A program made the translations under genes and the position numbers. A stretch of DNA of 7,255 nt from Saprospiraceae bacterium (GTDB lineage Bacteria > Bacteroidota > Bacteroidia > Chitinophagales > Saprospiraceae), in contig JALZVB010000109.1 in the NCBI GenBank assembly GCA_023300835.1, positions 1 through 7,255 of the forward strand, read 5' to 3'. The notes under the pieces were generated by a model. It did not search any database and had not been told where the DNA came from. It saw only the letters and a list, made by a program, of their open reading frames with translations. The stretch's first letter is position 1. Each line of letters starts with the position of its first letter. Shown one piece after another: positions 1 to 5,696 of the stretch.

Positions 1-386
1 TCCAATACATTCATACATATCTTATGAAAATTATGTTCTATTGTCTGCTTGTTATATACATCCGCATTTAGATTGTTGAACAGTTTCCCTATATGTTGAT
101 TGACGGTTATCCAGGTGTCAATAATATCAAGTTTACTACGATTTTGGTAGTTGTTTATTTTGACCCATTCATCTTGGTTATATCCTAGAAAAATTAAATT
201 TCCTTGACTTTTCGCCTTTATAAATCTAAGATGATTATTATAGGCTGAGTCAATCAGATGACCTATGATCTCTTGTTTTGACCATTTCTCAGGCGAGATC
301 TTAGCTGTATATTCCTCAACCGTTATTTCTTCTAATGCGTCTATAGAAGACTGTAGTATTTTTTTGAGTAAGTTAGCGTATACCAT
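1..386 (-). CDS. DinB-superfamily (DinB_2/YfiT-like) protein, C-terminus cut off by window edge
   Basis: The reading frame stays open from an ATG at 386 to the left edge, giving 128 codons; DinB_2 proteins are usually about 160-175 residues, so the C-terminus is missing. Residues 35-54 carry the family signature WSKQEIIGHLIDSAYNNHLR, with His43 as the expected first metal ligand. A second conserved block follows around residues 69-99 (GYNQDEWVKINNYQ, then NQH). The remaining histidines of the metal-binding triad would lie beyond the edge. The family is a four-helix bundle that binds a divalent metal; some members are thiol-dependent transferases, but no substrate can be named here. The start was chosen because it is the first ATG, is preceded by AAGAGA, and begins the first amphipathic helix. 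The gene is co-directional with the amidase 88 bp upstream, with no terminator visible between them. I am confident of the family and not of the function. Confidence 0.85.
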   Translation of the reverse strand, partial: MVYANLLKKILQSSIDALEEITVEEYTAKISPEKWSKQEIIGHLIDSAYNNHLRFIKAKSQGNLIFLGYNQDEWVKINNYQNRSKLDIIDTWITVNQHIGKLFNNLNADVYNKQTIEHNFHKICMNVL

Positions 387-474
387 TCTCTTGTTTTCTG
401 AAAACGAATATATGGTATATGAAACAGATAGTTGCTGCTGGGAATATTGTTTTCTTTTTTTAGAATTAAAACGG

Positions 475-1713
475 CTATTGCTTAACCACAGTATCTACAT
501 ATTTTCCACCTACTGTCAATCTATATGTACCTTTGGGTAACTGAGATAGATCGTTAACGCTGTTGGAGCTGAGGCGTTGAATAGTATTTCCGCTTATGTC
601 AATAAGTTTATAACTAGAGCCTTGAGATCCATTTTTAATATAAAGTTCATTACTAAATGGGTTAGGGTAACAACTAACAGTTGATTCTAGTATATGTGAA
701 TTAGCGGTTATTCCTTCTATATAACATGGTGTTTCGTTGACTTTGGAAATAACTGTTGATATATAAGCGTAAAAACTATCACCAGGACAGATTGTAGAAG
801 AACAACCATTAGGAGAGTTGTTACCGTCTCTATGTCCAGATATGGATCTTAAAGTGAGTGCCCCCGTCTCATGATAGATCTCAGACGTCACGTCAATTGT
901 GTTTTCTGTTGCTTCATATGCTGCTAGACTTATCAATGCATCTATAGCAGCCACTGTAGGTAGACGAGACGTAAATTCTCCTATCATACATATGCCTACT
1001 GTTTTTTCATTTATGCAACTGAAATGTGCACCTTGGTAATCGTCGGGCCTTCCTTGATATATGATACCATTGGCATCTATCAACCAGTTATAACCTATGT
1101 CATCCCAACCATTAGTATTGACATGGAGGTCATAATAATACTCTACAACAGCAGCAAAATTATTGCTCTCATTGAATCCCGCAGAGTGATGTAAGATTAT
1201 ATGGCCTGGAATTGTAAATTCTGGTGTAGGGTCGATAGGGCAACTCGTGCACCAACATGATCTGTCACAGAATACGGGTATTTCACAAGAGGAAGAACGC
1301 AGAGGTAGTGTTTCGATTTCGTTACTTTTTGCCACAAATAACCTTGCAGTTAGAGCTTCTATATCTTGTGTAGATTTGAATTGTATGGATTGGAAAGATT
1401 CAAGAATAGGTGCTCCTTCATATGCTTTTCTTTTAGCATCAGCATGTTCATGTGCAGGACCGAAATTATCCCAATCTGACCACTTTCCATCTATAAGAAT
1501 TCTGCTTGAAATTGTTGCCTGTATTTCTGTGGTATGAAAACAAGAAATTCCTACAAAATCTAGACTCTCCAGTAAGTCAACTTTATATGTTTCTGATACA
1601 TACGTAGAATCTGCATAATGAAACTCAGGGTTTATTTCTATTGTGGAACTCTGAGAATGGGCTTGTGTTAAGATGATTGTTAAACTAAGAATTGCAAACC
1701 ATTTTGATTTCAT
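475..1713 (-). CDS. Secreted N-acetylmuramoyl-L-alanine amidase (PGRP/Amidase_2 fold) with T9SS C-terminal sorting domain
   Basis: This 412-residue protein is predicted to cleave the bond between MurNAc and L-Ala in peptidoglycan. A signal peptide covers residues 1-20 (cleavage near AHS-QS). Residues 21-140 form an unassigned N-terminal region, followed by a cysteine-rich linker (Cys143, 149, 153, 155, 158). The amidase core spans about 170-322: LHHSAG supplies His175, GWDDIGYNW supplies Tyr208, SGHRDG supplies His294 and TICPG supplies Cys309. These match the zinc ligands H17, H122 and C130 and catalytic Y46 of T7 lysozyme, so the enzyme should be active rather than a PGRP that only recognises. 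The His294-Cys309 spacing is longer than the usual 8 residues because of an asparagine/serine-rich insertion. Residues 347-412 (YPNPFSNELYI, then LIDISGNTIQ, then LPKGTYRLTV) form a type-A Por_Secre_tail domain, so the protein should be exported by T9SS and attached to or released from the surface. It lies 78 bp downstream of rlmA. Confidence 0.92.
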   Translation of the reverse strand: MKSKWFAILSLTIILTQAHSQSSTIEINPEFHYADSTYVSETYKVDLLESLDFVGISCFHTTEIQATISSRILIDGKWSDWDNFGPAHEHADAKRKAYEGAPILESFQSIQFKSTQDIEALTARLFVAKSNEIETLPLRSSSCEIPVFCDRSCWCTSCPIDPTPEFTIPGHIILHHSAGFNESNNFAAVVEYYYDLHVNTNGWDDIGYNWLIDANGIIYQGRPDDYQGAHFSCINEKTVGICMIGEFTSRLPTVAAIDALISLAAYEATENTIDVTSEIYHETGALTLRSISGHRDGNNSPNGCSSTICPGDSFYAYISTVISKVNETPCYIEGITANSHILESTVSCYPNPFSNELYIKNGSQGSSYKLIDISGNTIQRLSSNSVNDLSQLPKGTYRLTVGGKYVDTVVKQ

Positions 1714-1791
1714 GCTTCAAAATAGACAAATTCTATAATAGTAGTTTAATCTCCTGCCAGTAATTGCTTAAATCGTCTTATAGGAAACTGA

Positions 1792-2610
1792 TCAACCACA
1801 TTGTGCAGTGATAATTTTAAACGAAGTTGTTACAGATAGCTCTTTTAGTGATTCTAACTGAGATTCTGAAAACCTATACAGATACGGCGTCATGAAAATG
1901 AAAGATCTTAAATCTTCTGGATTTAAAAGTATCTCCTTCTGTAAGTCTTCGACCTTCAGTATTTTGAAATCAGGAATCTCATTGATGTCTGATTCTATAT
2001 CTGATTGGTGCGGTGTAAATGTTTCATATACCAGGCTCGCTATTTCTTTCATATGATTTCCAGATGGAATCACTTTTATATATATCCCGCCTGGTTTAAG
2101 AACGCGTTGGACTTCTTCGAGATGGATAGGAGAGAACACATTAATAATAATGTCAACTGAATTATCCGCTATCGTTAAGTCGATTACTGAACCTACTAGA
2201 TAAATTGAATTATTGTCTTTTTTGGCAGCTTTGGCAATTCCTGTTTTAGAAATATCAATTCCAATTTTGTTAAGATTACCGTTCTTAAATAAATTACGTG
2301 TATAGAACCCTGTTCCGCAGCCTAGATCTAGGAGTCTAGGATTTTTATCTTTTTTGAATAGGTTAGTGGCGTTAACAGTTAACTCCATTTGATCAAGCAG
2401 AAAATTGAAATGTCCTTTAGACAGGAACTCTTCTCTGGCATTAATCATCAGTTTATTGTCACCAGGATTTATGCTTTTCTTTTGGTTGGATAACAATAAG
2501 TTAATGTAACCTTCTTTTGCTATGTCAAACGTATGTGCATTCTGGCATCGCATTTCCTTTTCTGATTTCTGTAGTAAAGATTTGCAATTGGGGCAGGTTA
2601 TGATGGGCAT
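1792..2610 (-). CDS. rlmA: 23S rRNA (guanine-N1)-methyltransferase, RlmA family
   Basis: This 272-residue SAM-dependent enzyme belongs to the family that methylates N1 of a guanine in 23S rRNA helix 35 (G745 in E. coli RlmA; G748 in RlmAII/TlrB, which gives tylosin resistance). The N-terminal zinc finger is intact: Cys6, Cys9, Cys22 and His26 match the C-x2-C-x12-C-x3-H pattern of E. coli RlmA. The family signature FDIAKEGYINLLL follows at 28-40, then NPGDNKLMINAREEFLSKGH. The Rossmann methyltransferase domain shows motif I LLDLGCGTGFYT at 93-104, the acidic ribose-binding residue in GIDIS (Asp119), and NVFSP at 157-161, where RlmA enzymes have an aromatic-Pro motif. MTPYLYRF near residue 240 is also typical. 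The length matches the family (about 270). The sequence alone does not say which guanine is modified. It is the first gene of a possible rlmA-amidase-dinB transcription unit. Confidence 0.92.
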   Translation of the reverse strand: MPIITCPNCKSLLQKSEKEMRCQNAHTFDIAKEGYINLLLSNQKKSINPGDNKLMINAREEFLSKGHFNFLLDQMELTVNATNLFKKDKNPRLLDLGCGTGFYTRNLFKNGNLNKIGIDISKTGIAKAAKKDNNSIYLVGSVIDLTIADNSVDIIINVFSPIHLEEVQRVLKPGGIYIKVIPSGNHMKEIASLVYETFTPHQSDIESDINEIPDFKILKVEDLQKEILLNPEDLRSFIFMTPYLYRFSESQLESLKELSVTTSFKIITAQCG

Positions 2611-2867
2611 GTTGATGTTACAGTTGACTATTATTATCGATATTATTCAATTATAAAAAATTGTTTTCTCTTATTTGCTAGGTTAAGCTATTTAGTATTG
2701 ACAAAAATGACATTGTGATTGTTGTCTGAGCTTTTGGCAACTATTTTTTAGCTGCTTATAACTGACACAATTTGTTTAGTTGTCACTATGGAGGGCTCAT
2801 TAGATACGTGCCTCTGAGTTCTTTGTAGTTTGCGTCAGTCACATGTTATATAGGTTGATGTTTTTTT
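2611..2867. other. Intergenic region between rlmA and the HigA-type gene
   Basis: I see no gene in these 257 bp. Its right end is the 3' flank of the antitoxin gene and its left end is the likely promoter region of rlmA. On the minus strand a sequence resembling the Bacteroidota -7 element (TATAATTG, 2655-2648; one mismatch to TAnnTTTG) lies about 38 bp before the rlmA start, but no matching TTTG is found near -33, so I do not call it a promoter. A perfect 8-bp palindrome TATCGATA sits at about 2636-2643. No intrinsic terminator follows the antitoxin gene on the minus strand. Confidence 0.5.
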
Positions 2868-3359
2868 TCAACTTGCCTTTTTTAGTAATGCATCAAGGCT
2901 ATAATTTTGATATTCCTTTTTGTTTTCTTTCTCTAGTCGAATCAATTCATTCTTGCTTTGAATATGAATCCATAATGTAGGCTTAACTGGAAATATTTTT
3001 CCCAATTTTAGAGCTAGATCATAATTTATTTTTCGTTTTCCTGAAAAGAGAGCACTCAAGTTTGATTCTTTAAAATCTATATATTCTGCAAATGTTTTGT
3101 TTTTAATATTTAATTCTCTTAGAAATTCTTTTAAAAAATATCCAGCCTCTACATACGAACCATCCTGAATAAGTAAATAACTTTCCATTTTAAATCTTAG
3201 ACTAAGAAGTTTGTTTTCAAGTGTTTTGGCATTTGATTGCCTTTTAGCTTGACTAGAAATTTCTTTTTGTAATTCTTTAAATTCTTGACTATTGACATTA
3301 ACAATTCCGTGGCCTAAACCATTTATACCTTCATCATGTGTTTCAATTTTACTTTTCAT
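2868..3359 (-). CDS. HigA-type helix-turn-helix antitoxin / XRE-family regulator (partner toxin decayed)
   Basis: This 163-residue protein has an XRE/HigA-like helix-turn-helix domain at about residues 76-138. Typical features are the helices around FAEYIDFKESNLSALFSGKR, INYDLALKLGKIF, and then the HigA hallmark PTLWIHIQSKNEL (residues 127-139), where the family has 'P-x-LW-l-x-Q-x-x-y-L'. The N-terminal part (residues 25-60) is predicted helical and charged and could be the toxin-contact segment. The C-terminal tail is lysine-rich. In known systems such proteins neutralise a toxin and repress their own operon. The ATG at 3359 lies 6 bp after the inferred original stop of the upstream toxin remnant, the normal tight spacing of a toxin-first operon. 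The frame is intact, so this looks like an orphan antitoxin. It could also now act only as a DNA-binding regulator. Confidence 0.8.
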   Translation of the reverse strand: MKSKIETHDEGINGLGHGIVNVNSQEFKELQKEISSQAKRQSNAKTLENKLLSLRFKMESYLLIQDGSYVEAGYFLKEFLRELNIKNKTFAEYIDFKESNLSALFSGKRKINYDLALKLGKIFPVKPTLWIHIQSKNELIRLEKENKKEYQNYSLDALLKKAS

Positions 3360-3365
3360 GCCGAT

Positions 3366-3609
3366 TCATTTGTTGATTTGAAGATACTTTTTCATTAACT
3401 TTTTTCCAGCTTCGGGTGAAAAGAACATTTTTGTTTCCCATGGCTAAAGTTGCTACGTATTTATTCTTGTATAATTCTATGAGTTTTGTTTTACTGTCAA
3501 AAGACAAATATCCATTGTAACTTCTTTTACCTAATTCAAAACTACTCCTACAGGCATATGCAAGCAAACTACCTGCAATATTTTCATACCTCTTGTTAGC
3601 TCTGAAGAA
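3366..3609 (-). pseudogene. Truncated, frameshifted acetyltransferase-like toxin gene (toxin half of a TA pair)
   Basis: On the minus strand one frame from 3609 reads FFRANKRYENIAGSLLAYAC, then SFELGKRSYNGYLSF, then KTKLIELYKNKYVATLAMGNK. This resembles the C-terminal half of GNAT-fold toxins of Bacteroidota encoded before HTH antitoxins. Three lesions are visible. An in-frame TAA at 3612-3610 precedes the conserved part, with more stops further upstream. The expected N-terminal half (roughly 100 residues) is absent. The plus-strand T-run at 3428-3432 (A5 on the coding strand) carries one base too many. Beyond the run, the other frame reads MFFSPEAGKKLMKKYLQINK and stops at TGA 3368-3366, a natural ending 6 bp before the antitoxin ATG. 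Unshifted, the frame instead runs on as a poorly conserved tail into the antitoxin gene. The reading as a decayed toxin gene is strong; the GNAT assignment is from pattern recognition and less certain. Confidence 0.7.
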
Positions 3610-3740
3610 TTACAAATTCTTATCAGTTTATCTCTTTTGAATAGGATTGTTGTTAAATATTACTTCGTTAGGTTATATTGTTCATGAATTTTTAATTTCA
3701 TTATCATTAATAGATAAATACATCATCTCATCTCAATAAC
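3610..3740. other. AT-rich spacer upstream of the toxin remnant
   Basis: These 131 bp between the lytic transglycosylase stop and the readable part of the toxin remnant hold no intact gene. All minus-strand frames carry stops, and I find no stretch that clearly continues the acetyltransferase homology. The missing toxin N-terminus was therefore probably deleted rather than only mutated. No promoter element of the TAnnTTTG type is visible for the antitoxin, so its present expression is unclear. Confidence 0.5.
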
Positions 3741-4649
3741 CTAGCCCTTCCTAGGCAGTTTTATAAGATAAGTATTCTTAATAACCGTCAACTTATTATC
3801 ACGTAACCAGGGGTTGTAAACTTTGAGCATACGGTAAGTTGTACCGTGAGCTTTGGCAAAATCACTCCAGCTGTCTACAGTTTTTTCTATAAGTAGATTG
3901 TAGGTATTATCCAGTGGCGGATATAGTTCTGCGGGCTCGGCGTAAAACCCATAGTCTTCTGGGTGAGTCATGATTTCTTTTATAGCCATCAATCTGAATA
4001 CATATCTACTGGTTTCTTTATTGATATTAAGGTTGTAGAAACTATCTTCACCTTGTGCTTTCTGTAATCTTTTAAAATTGGTAGGTCCTACATTATATGC
4101 TGCAGAGGCATTGGCCCAATTGCCAAATCTACCGTGTAGTTGCTTCAGATATTTACAAGCAGCTCTGGTAGCTTTCTCCACATGATATCTTTCATCCACT
4201 TCATCATTAACTTCTAGCCCCATTTCCTTAGCAGCAAGTTTTCTGAATTGCCAGAAACCTGTGGCGTTTGCTGATGATCTGACATTGGCAAGACTACTTT
4301 CGGCTACAGCTAGATACTTGAAATCATCTGGAACACCTTCTTCAGCAAGAATTCTTTCCATCATAGGAAAATACCTGTTGGCTCTCTTTAGATGTATTAA
4401 TGTAGATGATTGCCAGTAAGCATTGACAAGTAATTCTCTATCTAGCCTTTCTTTATTATCAAAGTTGTCAGGCATTTCTTCTCCGGCAAACGTGTATATT
4501 TTGTTGAGATCTACGGGTTTGATTATCTGTGGCAATGCTCCTGATATAAATTCTATTACTTTCTCAGTACCTGCCTTGAGTTGAGGGCCGCCCATTATCA
4601 TCCCAATCAAGATCCCACTTATCACACCTAATACAAGCCTTTTGTCCAT
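3741..4649 (-). CDS. Membrane-anchored lytic transglycosylase (GH23/SLT, MltD-like) with LysM-like C-terminus
   Basis: I start this gene at the ATG at 4649, giving 302 residues, because it is preceded by AAAAGAA and begins a hydrophobic segment (residues 5-20, LVLGVISGILIGMIMG) that fits a signal anchor. A longer frame back to a TTG at 4724 adds 25 residues that look non-coding. The SLT domain spans about 90-230. It shows AVAESSLAN with the likely catalytic Glu117, then ATGFWQF (129-135), AAYNVGP (183-189) and ETSRYVFRLMAIK (212-224). These enzymes cleave the MurNAc-GlcNAc bond and form 1,6-anhydroMurNAc. Residues 254-300 (SWSDFAKAHGTTYRMLKVYN, WLRDNKL, YLIKLP) form a degenerate LysM-like peptidoglycan-binding module. 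The product should act in the periplasm on the wall. It is transcribed away from the plus-strand block, and its own promoter is not evident. Family assignment is firm. Confidence 0.9.
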   Translation of the reverse strand: MDKRLVLGVISGILIGMIMGGPQLKAGTEKVIEFISGALPQIIKPVDLNKIYTFAGEEMPDNFDNKERLDRELLVNAYWQSSTLIHLKRANRYFPMMERILAEEGVPDDFKYLAVAESSLANVRSSANATGFWQFRKLAAKEMGLEVNDEVDERYHVEKATRAACKYLKQLHGRFGNWANASAAYNVGPTNFKRLQKAQGEDSFYNLNINKETSRYVFRLMAIKEIMTHPEDYGFYAEPAELYPPLDNTYNLLIEKTVDSWSDFAKAHGTTYRMLKVYNPWLRDNKLTVIKNTYLIKLPRKG

Positions 4650-4848
4650 TTCTTTTGTTTTCAATTTACTGCAAGGATAGGGTTTATTGCATAAGGCTTC
4701 CAATCTAGCCCCGATGTTTAACAAGAATTAAACGGATAGTTAGATATGCTACATGTGATCTGCTGTGATTAGTTGGATTCTTTTATGTTTTCTATTCTGA
4801 TTTACCATGCCAAAATGTAGCCTATACGTCAAAATAATGCATAAACGA

Positions 4849-4856
4849 TACTTTTG
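4849..4856 (+). promoter_or_regulatory. Candidate Bacteroidota -7 element (TACTTTTG) for the small secreted protein gene
   Basis: TACTTTTG matches the Bacteroidota housekeeping-sigma -7 consensus TAnnTTTG exactly. It would place the transcript start near 4860 and give a leader of roughly 90 nt before the ATG at 4953. No TTTG is found at the usual distance upstream (-33), so the promoter would be weak or would need help. The match is seen directly; its use is inferred. Confidence 0.45.
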
Positions 4857-4894
4857 TAGTGCTTTCGTAGTGTAATGGTGGTGCTTATGTAGGG
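4856..4894 (+). repeat. Imperfect 17-bp direct repeat with 22-bp period in the leader
   Basis: GTAGTGCTTTCGTAGTG (4856-4872) and GTGGTGCTTATGTAGGG (4878-4894) match at 13 of 17 positions. The offset is 22 bp, about two helical turns, so the copies face the same side of the DNA. They lie immediately downstream of the candidate -7 element, a position where a protein bound to both would block transcription. This may also be chance similarity. Confidence 0.4.
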
Positions 4895-4952
4895 TTTGAC
4901 TACTTAGGGCTCAAAGCTTTGATATGGTCTTTAGAGTACAAACAATCTACCA

Positions 4953-5321
4953 ATGAAAACAATAATCTCAACTCTAACAATCGCAATTTTCTCATTTACA
5001 GTTCTGATGGCAAATAATACGCCAGCTGTAAAACTAATAGACACAGATCATGTAGAAGTAATGACTTTATCAGCCGGATCAACAGATGTATTTTATGCTG
5101 CTGGTGTGAGTAAAGCCAAAGATAAATTTTTGTTCAGAACAAAAATGAAGGTAAATGCAGTGCAAATATTTAATGCAGCGGGACAATTGGAGTTCCAATT
5201 TCCTGTTAATTCTAAGAAAGTAAGTATCTCAAAATCTCTTTTTGAGAATGGAAAAAATCAATTAGGTTTTGTAATGGTAGATAGCCCTGATGTCTTTATG
5301 ACATCTGTCACAATTAAATAG
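4953..5321 (+). CDS. Small secreted protein of unknown function
   Basis: This 122-residue protein has a clear signal peptide (residues 1-20, MKTIISTLTIAIFSFTVLMA, cleavage before NN), so it is exported to the periplasm or beyond. There is no lipobox, no cysteine and no membrane segment after the signal. I do not recognise a catalytic motif. The mature part is predicted to be beta-rich. Residues 60-122 alternate strands and turns (VNAVQIFNAAGQLEFQFP, then SKSLFENGKNQLGF) in a way that recalls the small beta-sandwich of T9SS sorting domains ('dxxGxxv' turn, 'lxxGxYxl' strand). However, it lacks the PNP motif and has no cargo domain in front of it. It could be a small adhesin-like or envelope-stabilising protein. 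The gene is followed by a long 3' region and a strong terminator at 5470-5500, so it is probably a single-gene transcript. No strong ribosome binding site precedes the ATG. Confidence 0.75.
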   Translation: MKTIISTLTIAIFSFTVLMANNTPAVKLIDTDHVEVMTLSAGSTDVFYAAGVSKAKDKFLFRTKMKVNAVQIFNAAGQLEFQFPVNSKKVSISKSLFENGKNQLGFVMVDSPDVFMTSVTIK

Positions 5322-5370
5322 ACAAGGGGTGATAGATATGTATAGAATTTTATAGGTGTTATAATTAATA

Positions 5371-5450
5371 AGAGAGATTAGTCCCTCTCTATGTACGATA
5401 GGATATTTTAAGGGGCTCATACGAGCAAAGTCAAAAAGAAGAGATTAGTC
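5371..5450 (+). repeat. Duplicated 11-mer AGAGATTAGTC; first copy forms a hairpin
   Basis: AGAGATTAGTC occurs at 5373-5383 and again at 5440-5450. In the first copy, flanking bases form AGAGAG (5371-5376) and CTCTCT (5385-5390), a 6-bp stem with an 8-nt loop. The second copy is followed by ACCTCCTC instead and does not fold the same way. Both lie between the small secreted gene and its terminator, so both would be in its transcript. Confidence 0.5.
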
Positions 5451-5469
5451 ACCTCCTCAAAAAAGCAAT

Positions 5470-5500
5470 AAAGCTACTCCTTATGGGGTGGCTTTTTTTT
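5470..5500 (+). terminator. Strong rho-independent terminator
   Basis: AAAGCTACTCC (5470-5480) pairs with GGGGTGGCTTT (5485-5495) around a TTAT loop. This gives an 11-bp stem with two G-U pairs, running directly into eight Ts (5493-5500). This is a textbook intrinsic terminator for plus-strand transcription coming from the small secreted protein gene. It isolates that gene from the Crp/Fnr gene. Confidence 0.88.
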
Positions 5501-5633
5501 ATGCCATAAACTGAACGGTTTTTAGTGTAAATTTCTTTATACCATAGAGTTAGCTGACGTTTTGATCTAATAAGGATGTATGATTTACTATATCATCAAA
5601 TTACATTGTAACTTAAGGGTTCTATTAATTATC

Positions 5634-5656
5634 GTATTATAATATCATTATAATAC
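5634..5656. promoter_or_regulatory. Perfect 10-bp inverted repeat upstream of the Crp/Fnr gene, candidate operator
   Basis: GTATTATAAT (5634-5643) and ATTATAATAC (5647-5656) are exact reverse complements separated by ATC. The dyad ends 40 bp before the Crp/Fnr ATG and just upstream of a -7-like TAACTTTC at 5661-5668. It would thus cover the -33 region and could be an operator for repression. It does not contain TGTGA, so it is unlikely to be bound by the Crp/Fnr protein in the same way as the two dyads downstream. It is AT-only apart from its ends and its spacer C, so a chance palindrome remains possible. Confidence 0.5.
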
Positions 5657-5696
5657 AGCCTAACTTTCAAATTGACGCCTACATATATTTTAACTA

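Larger units (their letters stand above)
4650..4952. other. Divergent intergenic region
   Basis: This 303-bp gap separates the minus-strand block from the plus-strand block. It must hold the start signals for both the lytic transglycosylase and the small secreted protein. I can point to a plus-strand TAnnTTTG element at 4849-4856 and an imperfect direct repeat just after it. No equivalent minus-strand element (CAAAnnTA on the plus strand) is convincing. There is no small gene or RNA gene that I can support. Confidence 0.55.
5322..5696. other. Intergenic region with 3' structured RNA segment, terminator and dyad
   Basis: This 375-bp stretch has no protein gene I can support. Its first 180 bp look like the 3' untranslated part of the preceding transcript: a small hairpin (5371-5390), a duplicated 11-mer, an anti-Shine-Dalgarno-like 9-mer and the terminator at 5470-5500. 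The remaining 196 bp are the upstream region of the Crp/Fnr gene, with the long inverted repeat at 5634-5656 and a near-consensus -7 element TAACTTTC at 5661-5668. Confidence 0.5.

Noticed and set aside
265..540. Plus-strand open frame of 91 codons opposite the DinB gene
   Set aside because: It overlaps the antisense side of the DinB start, the gap and the amidase end, and the minus-strand frames carry the recognisable domains.
1247..1537. Plus-strand open frame of 96 codons inside the amidase gene
   Set aside because: It is the antisense shadow of the amidase, whose frame has a signal peptide, catalytic motifs and a sorting domain.
2762..2788. TGACA...TGTCA dyad in the rlmA upstream region as an operator
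   Set aside because: The arms are only 5 bp, the spacing is wide, and there is no link to a promoter element.
3349..3567. A 72-codon minus-strand frame with a TTG start, as a separate small gene overlapping the antitoxin
   Set aside because: Homology-like sequence continues upstream of the TTG, and the C-terminal part of this frame loses the pattern exactly after an A-run while another frame regains it. It is part of the broken toxin gene.
2682..3672. GTTAAGC (2682-2688) and GTTAGGT (near 3668-3674) flanking the toxin-antitoxin remnant, as integron attC core sites
   Set aside because: Both fit the loose GTTRRRY core, but no partner RYYYAAC with an imperfect palindrome between is seen on either side. 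Such 7-mers are common, so a gene cassette is not supported.
4650..4724. An N-terminal extension of the lytic transglycosylase back to a TTG at 4724
   Set aside because: The 25 added residues have no family character and would bury the signal anchor. The ATG at 4649 has a purine-rich sequence before it and starts directly at the hydrophobic segment.
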